Assembly (NCBI GenBank): GCA_946497035.1
Contig: CAMMIW010000012.1
Coordinates: 1-63,228, forward strand
Length of the DNA: 63,228 nt
Direction: 5' to 3'
DNA from: an uncultured Eubacteriaceae bacterium
Lineage (GTDB): Bacteria; Bacillota; Clostridia; Lachnospirales; CAG-274
Under the pieces are notes generated by a model that was not told the origin of the DNA, made no database searches, and saw nothing but the letters and a program-made list of their open reading frames with translations. Shown here piece after piece: positions 1 to 7,166 of the stretch. Made by a program: the position numbers and the translations under genes. How positions within the stretch are numbered: the stretch's first letter is position 1; each line of letters opens with the position of its first letter.

Positions 1-60
1 TTAATTCACTTTATATGATTATTTAGTTTTCAATGTTCAAATTACACTAGTTATTCATTT
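1..60 (-). other. Leader of a ribosomal RNA operon (operon continues left of the window)
   Basis: Read on the minus strand, this stretch contains TTGAACATTGAAAACTAAA followed by an AT-rich run. This matches the conserved TTGAAAACTaaa element found just upstream of 16S (and also of 23S) rRNA in Firmicutes. With three promoters upstream and no 16S gene between them and this point, the 16S leader is the more likely reading. The rRNA itself lies outside the window. Confidence 0.6.
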
Positions 61-94
61 TCACTAACTTTTCATCTCGTTAGCTACTTATTAT

Positions 95-122
95 ATTATA
101 ACCAATTTTCTCATTTTGTCAA
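95..122 (-). promoter_or_regulatory. rRNA operon promoter, proximal (third of three)
   Basis: Minus strand: -35 TTGACA at 122-117, 16-base spacer, -10 TATAAT at 100-95. It is followed by GTAGCTAACGAGATG, a variant of the element that follows the other two promoters. Confidence 0.7.
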
Positions 123-186
123 GCCTTTTTTCAAAATTTTTTATTTCATTTTTCGACTTGATTCTTGTCACTTTAGCGACTAAATT

Positions 187-215
187 AGTCTAGCATATAT
201 TCAAGAATTTGTCAA
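187..215 (-). promoter_or_regulatory. rRNA operon promoter, middle
   Basis: Minus strand: -35 TTGACA at 215-210, 17-base spacer, -10 TAGACT at 192-187. The initially transcribed region is GTCGCTAAAGTGACAAG, nearly repeating the sequence after the distal promoter. Confidence 0.65.
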
Positions 216-279
216 GAATTTTTTTCACTTTTATTACATTTTTACCACTTCTTAACTGTCTTGCCTTAGCGACTAGATT

Positions 280-308
280 ATAATATCATATAAAAATTAT
301 AATGTCAA
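280..308 (-). promoter_or_regulatory. rRNA operon promoter, distal
   Basis: Minus strand: -35 TTGACA at 308-303, 17-base spacer, -10 TATTAT at 285-280. A-tract-rich DNA upstream (309-350) resembles an UP element. It is followed by GTCGCTAAGGCAAGACAG. Confidence 0.65.
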
Positions 309-447
309 CACTTTTTTACATTTTTTTATTTTTTATTAAAAAACTTGACATTATTATATAAATTCTCACTTTTAATATATAATCATCGTCTTATGATGTT
401 ATTATTGTCATATAAAAATATTTTATTCATAAAATTATAAAAATTTT

Positions 448-657
448 TTAATTATTTTTAGTAAGCTTGGTTTTAGTTCCATCTTCTTCAACTATATAAA
501 TGTTATCTAATATTTCATTTTTAAATTGTGCCCTAAAATTTTTTATATATTCTTTTCTAAGCTCATCTCTCTCTTTTAATTCATCATCTGTAAGACCAAC
601 TTTTTTAGCTTTATTTGCTAGTTCATTTATTCTAATTATTAACTTATCATTTGTCAT
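448..657 (-). CDS. UPF0291 (DUF896, YnzC-like) small cytosolic protein
   Basis: A 69-residue protein that matches the DUF896/UPF0291 family over its whole length. RINELA at residues 9-14 opens the conserved helical hairpin, and LRKEYIKNFR at 33-42 is the family signature. The C-terminal tail is short and polar. The family forms a small two-helix soluble protein common in Firmicutes; its function is not established, although the Bacillus member is linked to the SOS-regulated yneA locus. The ATG is preceded by GAGGAGA at a suitable distance. It is a single-gene unit between the tRNA-Ser terminator and the rRNA promoters, all on the minus strand. Confidence 0.85.
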   Translation of the reverse strand: MTNDKLIIRINELANKAKKVGLTDDELKERDELRKEYIKNFRAQFKNEILDNIYIVEEDGTKTKLTKNN

Positions 658-742
658 AAAAGTATCTCCTCATTGAAATAATTTTTATATAATAAATATT
701 TATAATAACTTATAGTTTTAAATATAGTTTATAAAAAGAAAA

Positions 743-764
743 ACCCTAAGCAAAAACTTAGGGT
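743..764 (-). terminator. Intrinsic terminator of tRNA-Ser
   Basis: Stem ACCCTAAG / CTTAGGGT (8 bp) with a 6-base loop, followed on the minus strand by a T-rich run. It lies just downstream of the tRNA. Confidence 0.8.
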
Positions 765-770
765 AAAAGA

Positions 771-858
771 CGGAGGACAAGGGATTTGAACCCTCGCGCC
801 GCGTTAACGACCTACTCCCTTAGCAGGGGAGCCTCTTCAGCCACTTGAGTAATCCTCC
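771..858 (-). tRNA. tRNA-Ser (anticodon GCU)
   Basis: The minus strand folds as an 88-nt class II tRNA. The acceptor stem is GGAGGAU/GUCCUCC (last pair U-G) with discriminator G. The anticodon stem is CTCCC/GGGAG around loop CTGCTAA, giving anticodon GCU, which reads AGC/AGU serine codons. A long variable arm typical of tRNA-Ser is present, and the T arm is GGGTTCAAATCCC-like. CCA is not encoded, so it must be added after transcription. Confidence 0.95.
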
Positions 859-888
859 ATAAGCAAGCATCAATCATACTGCTCATTT

Positions 889-917
889 ATTGTATTACAT
901 TTTTTTATATTTGTCAA
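889..917 (-). promoter_or_regulatory. Promoter of tRNA-Ser
   Basis: Minus strand: -35 TTGACA at 917-912, 17-base spacer, -10 TACAAT at 894-889. It lies about 30 bases upstream of the tRNA 5' end. Confidence 0.75.
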
Positions 918-1050
918 TAGCTTTTTTAAAAATTTTTTTATTTTTTTATTAAAGTGTCAAACATAGGTTACACTTAAAATATTTTTTAACAAAAATAAGA
1001 ATAAATAATATTATCTTTGTTTTTGTATTAATATAGTAAATTTATATATT

Positions 1051-1125
1051 TTAAAATGCAAATAAGTATTGCTCTACTACTTGGTTAGGTGATTTAAATC
1101 CTAAACAAGTTTTTATATAATTATT
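1051..1125 (-). pseudogene. Remnant of an IS30-family transposase C-terminus
   Basis: The minus-strand frame ending at a stop at 1051-1053 reads NNYIKTCLGFKSPNQVVEQYL and a few more residues. The block CLGFKSPNQV resembles the C-terminal NNRPRKCLGxKTPxEV motif of IS30-type DDE transposases. An in-frame stop at 1123-1125 and the absence of any upstream catalytic domain show that only the last ~24 codons survive. Family assignment rests on this one motif. Confidence 0.5.
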
Positions 1126-1411
1126 TTATATAAATTATTGAATAATAGCTTGTATTCTGTTAAACTTAAAATATAATAATTTTTTAAGAATGGTGATTTT
1201 ATGAATACTTACCTTATATATGATCATTTTAAAACTAATAATAGTTTTTTTTATATATTTAATTTTACTAGCAACAGCCAAAATATTAATACTGAAAAAA
1301 CAAATATTATACATAATAATCCCTTAATCTTTATAATTATAAACAATAAAAGTAAAAAAGTCTTTAAATATTTATATATTATATATTTTGCAATTTACAA
1401 TTTTATAAAAA

Positions 1412-1960
1412 ATGACAGAGAAAAAAATATTAAGATCTAAATATATAAATTTAAGAAGTAGCTTTTCTTACCAATATATAAACAATGTAAGTGAAGCTAT
1501 ATGTTATAAATTATTTAATTTAGATGTTTATAAAAATTGTAAAAACATATTTTTATATTTAAGTATGGAGAAAGAGTTAAATACAAAATATATAATAAAT
1601 AAAGCTAAAAAAGATAAAAAGCAAATTTTTGCACCTGTGTTAACAGATAAAAAAGGGATAATGACTTTTAAAAAATATAATGAAAAAAATTTAATAAAAA
1701 ATAAATTTAATATTTTAGAGCCTATTAACGAAGAAGAAAAAATTAGTGATAATAATACACTTATAATAGTTCCTGCTATTATATATAATAAAAATAAATA
1801 TAGAATAGGATATGGCGGTGGCTATTATGATAAATATTTAAAAGAAAACATTTACCTATGTTCTGTAGGCATATGTTTTGATAATTTTGTAATAGATTTT
1901 AAAGAAGATAATTATGATAAAAACGTCAATATTGTTATAACAGAAAAAAATATATATTAG
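1412..1960 (+). CDS. 5-formyltetrahydrofolate cyclo-ligase (MTHFS family)
   Basis: A 182-residue cytosolic enzyme that uses ATP to convert 5-formyl-THF to 5,10-methenyl-THF, returning stored folate to the one-carbon pool. The family signature RIGYGGGYYDKYL is at residues 131-143 and forms the nucleotide/folate site. The N-terminal basic R8-SKY-NLR segment is also typical. Length is normal. It lies 11 bases upstream of the DAHP synthase gene on the same strand, so the two are probably co-transcribed. The ribosome site before the ATG is weak. Product confidence is high; the exact start is less certain. Confidence 0.88.
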   Translation: MTEKKILRSKYINLRSSFSYQYINNVSEAICYKLFNLDVYKNCKNIFLYLSMEKELNTKYIINKAKKDKKQIFAPVLTDKKGIMTFKKYNEKNLIKNKFNILEPINEEEKISDNNTLIIVPAIIYNKNKYRIGYGGGYYDKYLKENIYLCSVGICFDNFVIDFKEDNYDKNVNIVITEKNIY

Positions 1961-1971
1961 AAAGGAAAAAT

Positions 1972-2997
1972 ATGAGCTTTAAAAAAATATGCAAAATGCC
2001 AACAAAAGAAGAAATATTTGATTTATTACCTTTAGATGATAAATTAAAAAATATAAAAAATAAAAATGATATAGAAATAAAAAATATACTATGTTCAAAA
2101 TCTAATAAAATGTTAGTAATAATAGGCCCTTGCTCTGCCGATAGTGAAAAATCTGTTTGTGAATATTTAGAAATGCTTTATAAAATAAACGAGCAAGTAA
2201 AAGAAAAACTCTTCATAGTTCCTAGAGTATATTCAAGTAAGCCAAGAACAACTGGAGATGGTTATAAAGGTATGATACATCAGCCAAATATTAACAATGA
2301 GCCTACTATGAAAGGAGGTATAATAGCTATAAGGAGCTTAGATATAAAAATAATAAAAGATTATGGATTTGCTATTGCGGATGAGCTTCTTTATACATCA
2401 ACATACCCTTTTATAGAAGATTTATTAAGCTATGTTGCAATTGGTGCAAGAAGTGTAGAAAACCAGCAGCATAGGCTTATAGCAAGTGGTATAGAATGTG
2501 CTGTTGGTATGAAAAACCCTATGTCCGGTGATATATCTGTTATGTTAAATGCTATAAATACAGCACAAAAAAGCCACAATTTTATTTATGAAGGCTATGA
2601 GGTAGACACAACAGGAAATCCCTTTGCACATAGTATATTAAGAGGTGGTGTAGATCTAAATGGAAACAACTTTCCTAATTATCATTATGAAAGCCTTCTA
2701 GATGTAGCAAATATTTATGATAAATCTGATTTATTAAATAAGGCTATAATAATAGATACAAATCATTCTAATTCAGGTAAACTTTTTTACAAACAACCAT
2801 CTATAGTTGCAGATGTTTTAAATAGTATATGTAAAAATAATGATTTAAAAAATATAATAAAAGGTTTTATGATTGAAAGCTACATACAAGAAGGTAGCGA
2901 CCCTACAGGTAAAACTTATGGAAAATCTATTACCGATCCTTGTATAAGTATAGAAACAACAAAAAAACTATTATTTAATTTAGCAGAAAAAATATAA
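1972..2997 (+). CDS. aroF: 3-deoxy-7-phosphoheptulonate (DAHP) synthase, class I
   Basis: A 341-residue enzyme catalysing the first step of the shikimate pathway: phosphoenolpyruvate plus erythrose 4-phosphate gives DAHP. Family motifs are IGPCSAD (51-57, containing the metal-ligand Cys), PRVYSSKPRTT (84-94), ENQQHR in the middle, and DTNHSNSGK near residue 265. This places it in the AroG/F/H-like class I alpha group, not the AroQ-fused Bacillus type. The start has GAAAGGAAAA just upstream. It follows the cyclo-ligase gene closely. aroE lies far away at 48-49 kb, so the aromatic genes are scattered. Confidence 0.93.
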   Translation: MSFKKICKMPTKEEIFDLLPLDDKLKNIKNKNDIEIKNILCSKSNKMLVIIGPCSADSEKSVCEYLEMLYKINEQVKEKLFIVPRVYSSKPRTTGDGYKGMIHQPNINNEPTMKGGIIAIRSLDIKIIKDYGFAIADELLYTSTYPFIEDLLSYVAIGARSVENQQHRLIASGIECAVGMKNPMSGDISVMLNAINTAQKSHNFIYEGYEVDTTGNPFAHSILRGGVDLNGNNFPNYHYESLLDVANIYDKSDLLNKAIIIDTNHSNSGKLFYKQPSIVADVLNSICKNNDLKNIIKGFMIESYIQEGSDPTGKTYGKSITDPCISIETTKKLLFNLAEKI

Positions 2998-3216
2998 ATA
3001 TAAGCTAAATATTTTATCTTTAATTTCAAAGTGAAACATAAAATAAAATTTATAAATTTAATATTACAAAATAAAAAGCTGAGCCTAACTTACGGGGGTT
3101 AGGGGTACTCCCTTAAAAGGTATGTGAGAGGGTTTAAAAAATCCCCCCTACCTAAAAAGTTAAAACTTAAAATTTTAAATAATTATAAAAATATTGTAGC
3201 ATTTTTCTACAACTTA

Positions 3217-3240
3217 AGGCTAAAGTTTTATCTTTAGCCT
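3217..3240 (+). terminator. Probable terminator downstream of aroF
   Basis: Stem AGGCTAAAG / CTTTAGCCT (9 bp) with a 6-base loop, followed by AGCTTTTTAG on the plus strand. It is 220 bases past the aroF stop, so it may act on both converging transcripts. Confidence 0.45.
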
Positions 3241-3274
3241 AGCTTTTTAGGGATATTTTTGCTTTGCTTTATGT

Positions 3275-3300
3275 AACTATAAAGCATATGCTTTATAGTT
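3275..3300. terminator. Perfect 26-bp palindrome at the end of sigK
   Basis: AACTATAAAGCAT and its exact reverse complement lie 5 bases past the sigK stop codon. The position suggests transcript termination or 3'-end stability, but the following T-run is weak on both strands. Confidence 0.4.
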
Positions 3301-3305
3301 TAATT

Positions 3306-3977
3306 TTATTCCATTTCTTTATGGAGTTTTTCTAATGCCTTTTTTTCTATCCTAGATACATAGCTTCTGCTTATGCCTAACATTTTAGCTATATCTCTTT
3401 GTGTAAATTCCTCTCCGTTAATAAGGCCATATCTAAGCTCAATTATTATTTTTTCACGGCCTTTTAAAACTTTTTTCATTTTTTGGTATAATAGCTTACT
3501 TTGAATTTTTAAGCTAACCTCTTCGTCAATGCTCATACTATCATCAGCAACTTTATCTTCTAGTGTTACCTCATTGCCATCTTTATCTATACCTACCGTA
3601 TCTTGTAAATAAACATCTTTGCTATATTTTTTGCTAGCTCTTATATACATTAAAATTTCATTTTCTATGCATCTAGCCGCATAAGTAGCCAGTTTTATAC
3701 CTTTATCATTTTTAAATGTTGTAATAGCTTTTATAAGGCCTATTGTGCCTATAGATATTAAGTCTTCGCTATCTTTTTGATAATTTGTATATTTTTTTAC
3801 TATATGGGCTACTAACCTTAAGTTTCTTTCTATAAGTATATTTTTAGCCTCTATGCTACCTTCTTCATATTGTTTTAAATATTTTTCTTCTTCTTGTAAA
3901 GTTAAAGGCTTAGGAAAAGTATTTCCCCCAGATATACAAGAAAACATAAAAAAACAATTAAAAAATGAAAAAAGCAA
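3306..3977 (-). CDS. sigK: Sporulation sigma factor SigK (pro-sigma-K)
   Basis: A 223-residue sigma-70 protein matching the late mother-cell factor SigK. A hydrophobic N-terminal pro-sequence (1-19) precedes the FPKPL segment where processed SigK aligns. Region 2 includes RNLRLVAHIVKKY (51-63), DLISIGTIGLIKA (72-84) and ATYAARCIENEILMYIR (97-113). Region 4 helix-turn-helix is at 192-215 (TQRDIAKMLGISRSYVSRIEK). The frame is whole, with no skin-type interruption. The start is TTG, preceded by GGGGGTG at 5 bases. The pro-sequence implies cleavage by a SpoIVFB-type protease, an inference from the family. Confidence 0.9.
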   Translation of the reverse strand: MLFSFFNCFFMFSCISGGNTFPKPLTLQEEEKYLKQYEEGSIEAKNILIERNLRLVAHIVKKYTNYQKDSEDLISIGTIGLIKAITTFKNDKGIKLATYAARCIENEILMYIRASKKYSKDVYLQDTVGIDKDGNEVTLEDKVADDSMSIDEEVSLKIQSKLLYQKMKKVLKGREKIIIELRYGLINGEEFTQRDIAKMLGISRSYVSRIEKKALEKLHKEME

Positions 3978-4004
3978 AAAAACACCCCCAGCAAAGCTAT
4001 TTTA

Positions 4005-4013
4005 TATAATATG
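4005..4013 (-). promoter_or_regulatory. Candidate sigma-E/sigma-K type -10 of sigK
   Basis: Minus strand CATATTATA fits the CATANNNTA -10 of mother-cell sigma factors, 27 bases before the TTG start. An AC dinucleotide 17 bases upstream could serve as the short sigma-K -35. The match is short, so this is suggestive only. Confidence 0.4.
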
Positions 4014-4048
4014 CTAAAGGTGTCTAATTTGTGCAAGTACATATAAAT

Positions 4049-4852
4049 TTAACCTATATATATAATGTTGTCTTTTAAGCAAATATCAACATTTAAAATA
4101 TTTTTAATAAACCTTTCAGATACATAAACATTGCCATTTTTAATAAAATTTACATAGTTTGTTTTTATATTTATAATATTTTGGTTTTTTTCTAATTGAA
4201 CTATTTTAGATATATTATCCCAATAAATAGAATAACCAAAATTTTCGGCTATAGGCCTAATAGGTAAATATAATTTATCTTCTATATAATATGGCGGTTG
4301 TTCTATAAATTTACCTTCTATATTTATAGCTTTATTGCTTATAATACTTTTAGCTATAGATTTAAAAGGCGTTATAAATAATTTTTTTACATTATTCTTA
4401 CTATCAAAATATACTAATATTTTAGTATATTTTGGTATATTTAAAAAACTGTTTATTTTTTCAAAGCTATTATTTCCTATAGGGTGTATAAAATCAATAG
4501 ATGTTTCTTTTGTCATATAATAAGTTTTATTATTTTCTTCTACTGTAAAAGATAAATTTTTCTCATTAATATCTTTAATAGTGTAAATTTGTAGGCTATC
4601 ATCTTTAGGAGGATTGACTACTATTATTTCAAAATTGGCAAGCTCTACACTATATAAATATTTATCATTTTTAGTTAATGATAAATTATTATAGCTTATA
4701 ACTTTTTGTGATTTTGCATCAAAAATTAATTTATTATCTATAGATACATCTGTTTCTAAAATTGGACTTTCTAAAATTTGATTAGAATATATATTTTTTG
4801 TAAATATTGATATAGATAAAAAACATATAAATAAAATAATAATTTTTCTCAT
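4049..4852 (-). CDS. Secreted stalk-domain (copper amine oxidase N-terminal-like) protein
   Basis: A 267-residue exported protein. The start chosen is the ATG at 4852, with AAGGAG 7 bases upstream; an in-frame codon 27 bases earlier has no such site. Residues 1-23 form a signal peptide. A middle region of about 150 residues (LIFDAKSQKVISY...) is followed by a stalk/Cu_amine_oxidN1 domain near 190-265 (LYLPIRPIAENFGYSIYWD at 194-212). The family name is historical; these domains are extracellular beta modules without amine oxidase activity. The whole mature protein is a diverged paralogue of the N-terminal half of the divergently transcribed neighbour. Function unknown. Confidence 0.8.
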   Translation of the reverse strand: MRKIIILFICFLSISIFTKNIYSNQILESPILETDVSIDNKLIFDAKSQKVISYNNLSLTKNDKYLYSVELANFEIIVVNPPKDDSLQIYTIKDINEKNLSFTVEENNKTYYMTKETSIDFIHPIGNNSFEKINSFLNIPKYTKILVYFDSKNNVKKLFITPFKSIAKSIISNKAINIEGKFIEQPPYYIEDKLYLPIRPIAENFGYSIYWDNISKIVQLEKNQNIINIKTNYVNFIKNGNVYVSERFIKNILNVDICLKDNIIYIG

Positions 4853-4975
4853 AATTCTTCTCCTTAAAAAATTGTTCAAAACAATTATAAAAATATTTTA
4901 CACAAAATTTTTATAATTTTCAATATTTATCCTGTATAAAAAATTTTATTTTTTTGGAACATTTTTAAAAACTTG

Positions 4976-5083
4976 TACGTTTAATAAATATAACGTAAAT
5001 AATTAAATATTATTTTAATAAATAATAATAAAAAATTTTAAAAAGATGGAACAAATATTTTTTTATTACGTTTAGTAAATATA
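4976..5083. promoter_or_regulatory. Two copies of a TACGTTTARTAAATATA element in the divergent intergenic region
   Basis: TACGTTTAATAAATATA at 4976-4992 and TACGTTTAGTAAATATA at 5067-5083 lie as direct repeats 91 bases apart between two divergent stalk-protein genes. The first is followed by ACGT, giving ACGTT-N10-AACGT dyad symmetry. A TACGTTTAAT copy also precedes the stalk/PepSY gene at 26.5 kb. Operator function is inferred. Confidence 0.35.
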
Positions 5084-5130
5084 AAAATAATAAAACAAAA
5101 CTTATTAATATAGATTTGGAGGAAATTTCT

Positions 5131-6882
5131 ATGAAAAAAAATATTAAAAAAATTATACCTATGGTAGCTATAGCTACTTTAATGACTACTACTGTTTTTG
5201 CTAATACTAATATTAAACCTAATAGCTCAGTTGTTAAAGAAAATGATAAAACAAGTGGTATAGTTACAGAAGTGTCTGAAGATAAAATTATAATTGGGGA
5301 AAAAGAAATTAATATTAACGAAGAAACTTTAATTATTGATGCGGCTAAAGGTACGGCTATAAGCTATAAAGATGTTATGAAAAACCAATCTGCATATGCT
5401 TATGATGATATTATTGTAGCTAATATCCCTCAAGATTTTAAAGCCCCTATTGTTGCTACAATTAAAGAAACTAAAAAAATAAATGATAATACATTAGAAA
5501 TTAATATAAAAGAAAATAACAATAAATATACTATAACAAAAGATACAGATTTTAATCGTATTTTTAGCTATAATATGATAGGTATTAAAAGTATGCCAAC
5601 TTTTGATGAGCTTGTAGAAGGTAGCAAAATTGTTTTATATGTTGGGGATAATAATAACCTTGATAAATGTTTATTAACTGTTTTTAAAGAAGTAGCTCAA
5701 GATGATAACGATAACCAAGCTAAAGAAAATAGCATATATGTAAATGGTGAATTGTTAGAAAATGCAACACTTACTAAAGAAAACAATAAAGTTTTAATAC
5801 CTGTTAGAAATATCTTTGAAAAACTTGGCTTTGAAATAGCTTATAATGCTAACACTAAAGTTATTAGTATGACAAAAGGTGCACAATATATCACTTTTGC
5901 TACTAATGCAGATGCTTATACTTTTGCTAGAATGGCTCCACAACCTTTAGGGCAAGCACCTGTTGTTAAAGAAGGGGTTAGTTATGTTCCTGTTGAATTA
6001 TTTAATTTAATTGGTATGGATATAAAATTAACTGATAATAACGTTTTATATGTAGGTGAAAACCTTGAAGAAACAGAAGAAAAAAGCACAGAAAATACAA
6101 AAGATGATGTGGCAGCTAAAAAAAATCAAATAATTATTAAAGAAATAGACGAAAAAAACAACACTATTACTGTAGAAGATGATAAAAGAGGAACTGTTGT
6201 TTTAAATATTAAAGATTTAAAAATAGATTATACTACAGAAGATAAACAACTTATGGTAGGTCAAGCTTTAAATGTAGAATATGGTGAAATTATGACAGCT
6301 AGTGAACCACCTATTAATATACCTAAAAGTGTAAAAGTTGTTGATAAGTTTTCTTATGGTGAAATATTAAATGTGGAAAAAGATGATAAAAACAACACTA
6401 GAGTTTTATTTAAAGATGAAGAAATGGGAGAAGTTGTTTTAAATTTAGCTCCAGATTTTAAAGTAAACTTTAATACAGAAGATAAAGAGCTTAAAAAAGG
6501 CCAAACTTTAGAAGTTGTTTTAGGTAGAGCTATGACTATGAGCTTACCTCCTATGACAAATCCTAAATCTGTATCTGTTATAAATTTAAAAGATAATAGT
6601 AAAGAGCAAAAAGAAGATACTAATGAAAATACTTTAAAAGGTATAGCTACTATTAAAAGTGTTGATAAAGAAAACGAAACAATATTAGTTACAGATGAAA
6701 AAATAGGTGATGTTGTTTTAAATATTAATGATGATGTTAAAATAGAGTATAAAAATGGTACTGGTACGTATGCTTACAATTGGATGGTAGCAGGACAAAA
6801 AATAGAAGTTGAATATAGCCCTATTATGACTAGAAGTTTACCACCTATTAATAATCCTGTTAAAATTTTAGTATTAAATTAA
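5131..6882 (+). CDS. Secreted stalk-domain protein with three C-terminal repeats
   Basis: A 583-residue exported protein. The start chosen is the ATG at 5131, with TTGGAGGAAA 8 bases upstream. Signal peptide 1-24 (cleavage after VFA). Residues 45-190 match the middle of the divergent neighbour. The stalk domain at about 200-310 has the usual LIPVRNIFEKLGFEIAYN and YVPVELFNLIGMDIK blocks. Then come three repeats of about 75-80 residues (near 333-405, 407-486 and 503-583). Each has a VVLNI or VVLNL strand, and each ends in a motif like MT-S-PP-NP-SV. No enzyme motif is visible. Probably a cell-surface protein; function unknown. Confidence 0.85.
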   Translation: MKKNIKKIIPMVAIATLMTTTVFANTNIKPNSSVVKENDKTSGIVTEVSEDKIIIGEKEININEETLIIDAAKGTAISYKDVMKNQSAYAYDDIIVANIPQDFKAPIVATIKETKKINDNTLEINIKENNNKYTITKDTDFNRIFSYNMIGIKSMPTFDELVEGSKIVLYVGDNNNLDKCLLTVFKEVAQDDNDNQAKENSIYVNGELLENATLTKENNKVLIPVRNIFEKLGFEIAYNANTKVISMTKGAQYITFATNADAYTFARMAPQPLGQAPVVKEGVSYVPVELFNLIGMDIKLTDNNVLYVGENLEETEEKSTENTKDDVAAKKNQIIIKEIDEKNNTITVEDDKRGTVVLNIKDLKIDYTTEDKQLMVGQALNVEYGEIMTASEPPINIPKSVKVVDKFSYGEILNVEKDDKNNTRVLFKDEEMGEVVLNLAPDFKVNFNTEDKELKKGQTLEVVLGRAMTMSLPPMTNPKSVSVINLKDNSKEQKEDTNENTLKGIATIKSVDKENETILVTDEKIGDVVLNINDDVKIEYKNGTGTYAYNWMVAGQKIEVEYSPIMTRSLPPINNPVKILVLN

Positions 6883-6893
6883 TAAAATATATA

Positions 6894-6930
6894 AAAAATG
6901 AACCCTAAAAATAAAAAAGGGTTCATTTTT
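6894..6930. terminator. Strong bidirectional terminator
   Basis: Stem AAAAATGAACCC / GGGTTCATTTTT (12 bp) directly after the stalk-protein gene, with A and T flanks that serve both strands. Confidence 0.85.
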
Positions 6931-6946
6931 TATATTCTCTATAATA

Positions 6947-7045
6947 AAATAAGTTGTATAATAAATTATAACATTATATATTAATAAGACTACATTCTTA
7001 TCAATAGGAGCAATGAGTAAAATTAAATATTTCTTAAGCCTTTCC
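6947..7045. repeat. Dispersed repeat, copy 1
   Basis: Contains TAACATTATATATTAATAAG followed by a palindromic core (TTAATAAGAC-N4-TTCTTATCAA). A closely similar segment lies at 57198-57285. Neither copy codes for protein. It occupies the 3' side of the ribosomal cluster. Confidence 0.45.
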
Positions 7046-7093
7046 TTTACCATAAAACTGTAATAATTAAAAAACTTTAATAATAATCAAAAA

Positions 7094-7153
7094 AAGTTGT
7101 ATGTTACTTTATTTTGGTTAATTTTAACCCTCATGCAAAATAACATACAACTT
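7094..7153 (-). terminator. Terminator of the ribosomal protein supercluster
   Basis: Stem AAGTTGTATGTTA / TAACATACAACTT (13 bp) around a 34-base loop that holds its own palindrome GGTTAATTTTAACC. On the minus strand it ends in a run of seven Ts, 13 bases beyond the rplQ stop. Confidence 0.8.
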
Positions 7154-7166
7154 ATTTTAAATAAAA

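Larger units (their letters stand above)
859..1411. other. Gene-poor stretch with tRNA promoter and mobile-element debris
   Basis: About 550 bases with no well-supported gene. The left end holds the tRNA-Ser promoter and the middle holds a transposase remnant (1051-1125). Around 950-985 there is a GTGTCAAACATAGGTTACAC segment that could be the element's end. A 79-codon plus-strand frame at 1201-1440 has a weak GGTGA ribosome site but low-complexity Asn/Ile/Lys composition, and it runs into the next gene. I do not call it. Confidence 0.5.
2998..3305. other. Intergenic region with a G/C-rich structured element and hairpins
   Basis: 308 bases between convergent aroF and sigK. At 3076-3155 there is a block markedly richer in G and C than its surroundings. 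It contains hairpin CCTAAC/GTTAGG (3084-3103) and a nested hairpin with outer GGTA/TACC (3119-3152) enclosing GGG/CCC. Further right are TTGTAG/CTACAA (3194-3212), the aroF terminator candidate and a perfect palindrome. No ORF is supported. Confidence 0.5.

Noticed and set aside
1..447. A 23S leader (16S-23S spacer) in place of a 16S leader
   Set aside because: The same TTGAAAACT element occurs before 23S, but no 16S gene precedes it here and three promoters do, so a 16S leader is more likely. Not fully excluded.
1201..1440. 79-codon plus-strand frame before the cyclo-ligase
   Set aside because: Low-complexity Asn/Ile/Lys composition, no recognisable motif, overlaps the next gene by 29 bases, and lies in mobile-element debris. 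The GGTGA site alone is not enough.
2998..3305. Riboswitch or T-box near aroF
   Set aside because: The structured block is downstream of aroF and convergent with sigK, with no T-box or riboswitch core sequence.
3306..3977. Interrupted sigK / skin element linked to the serine recombinase
   Set aside because: sigK is one continuous frame, and the recombinase is 58 kb away with no matching half-genes.
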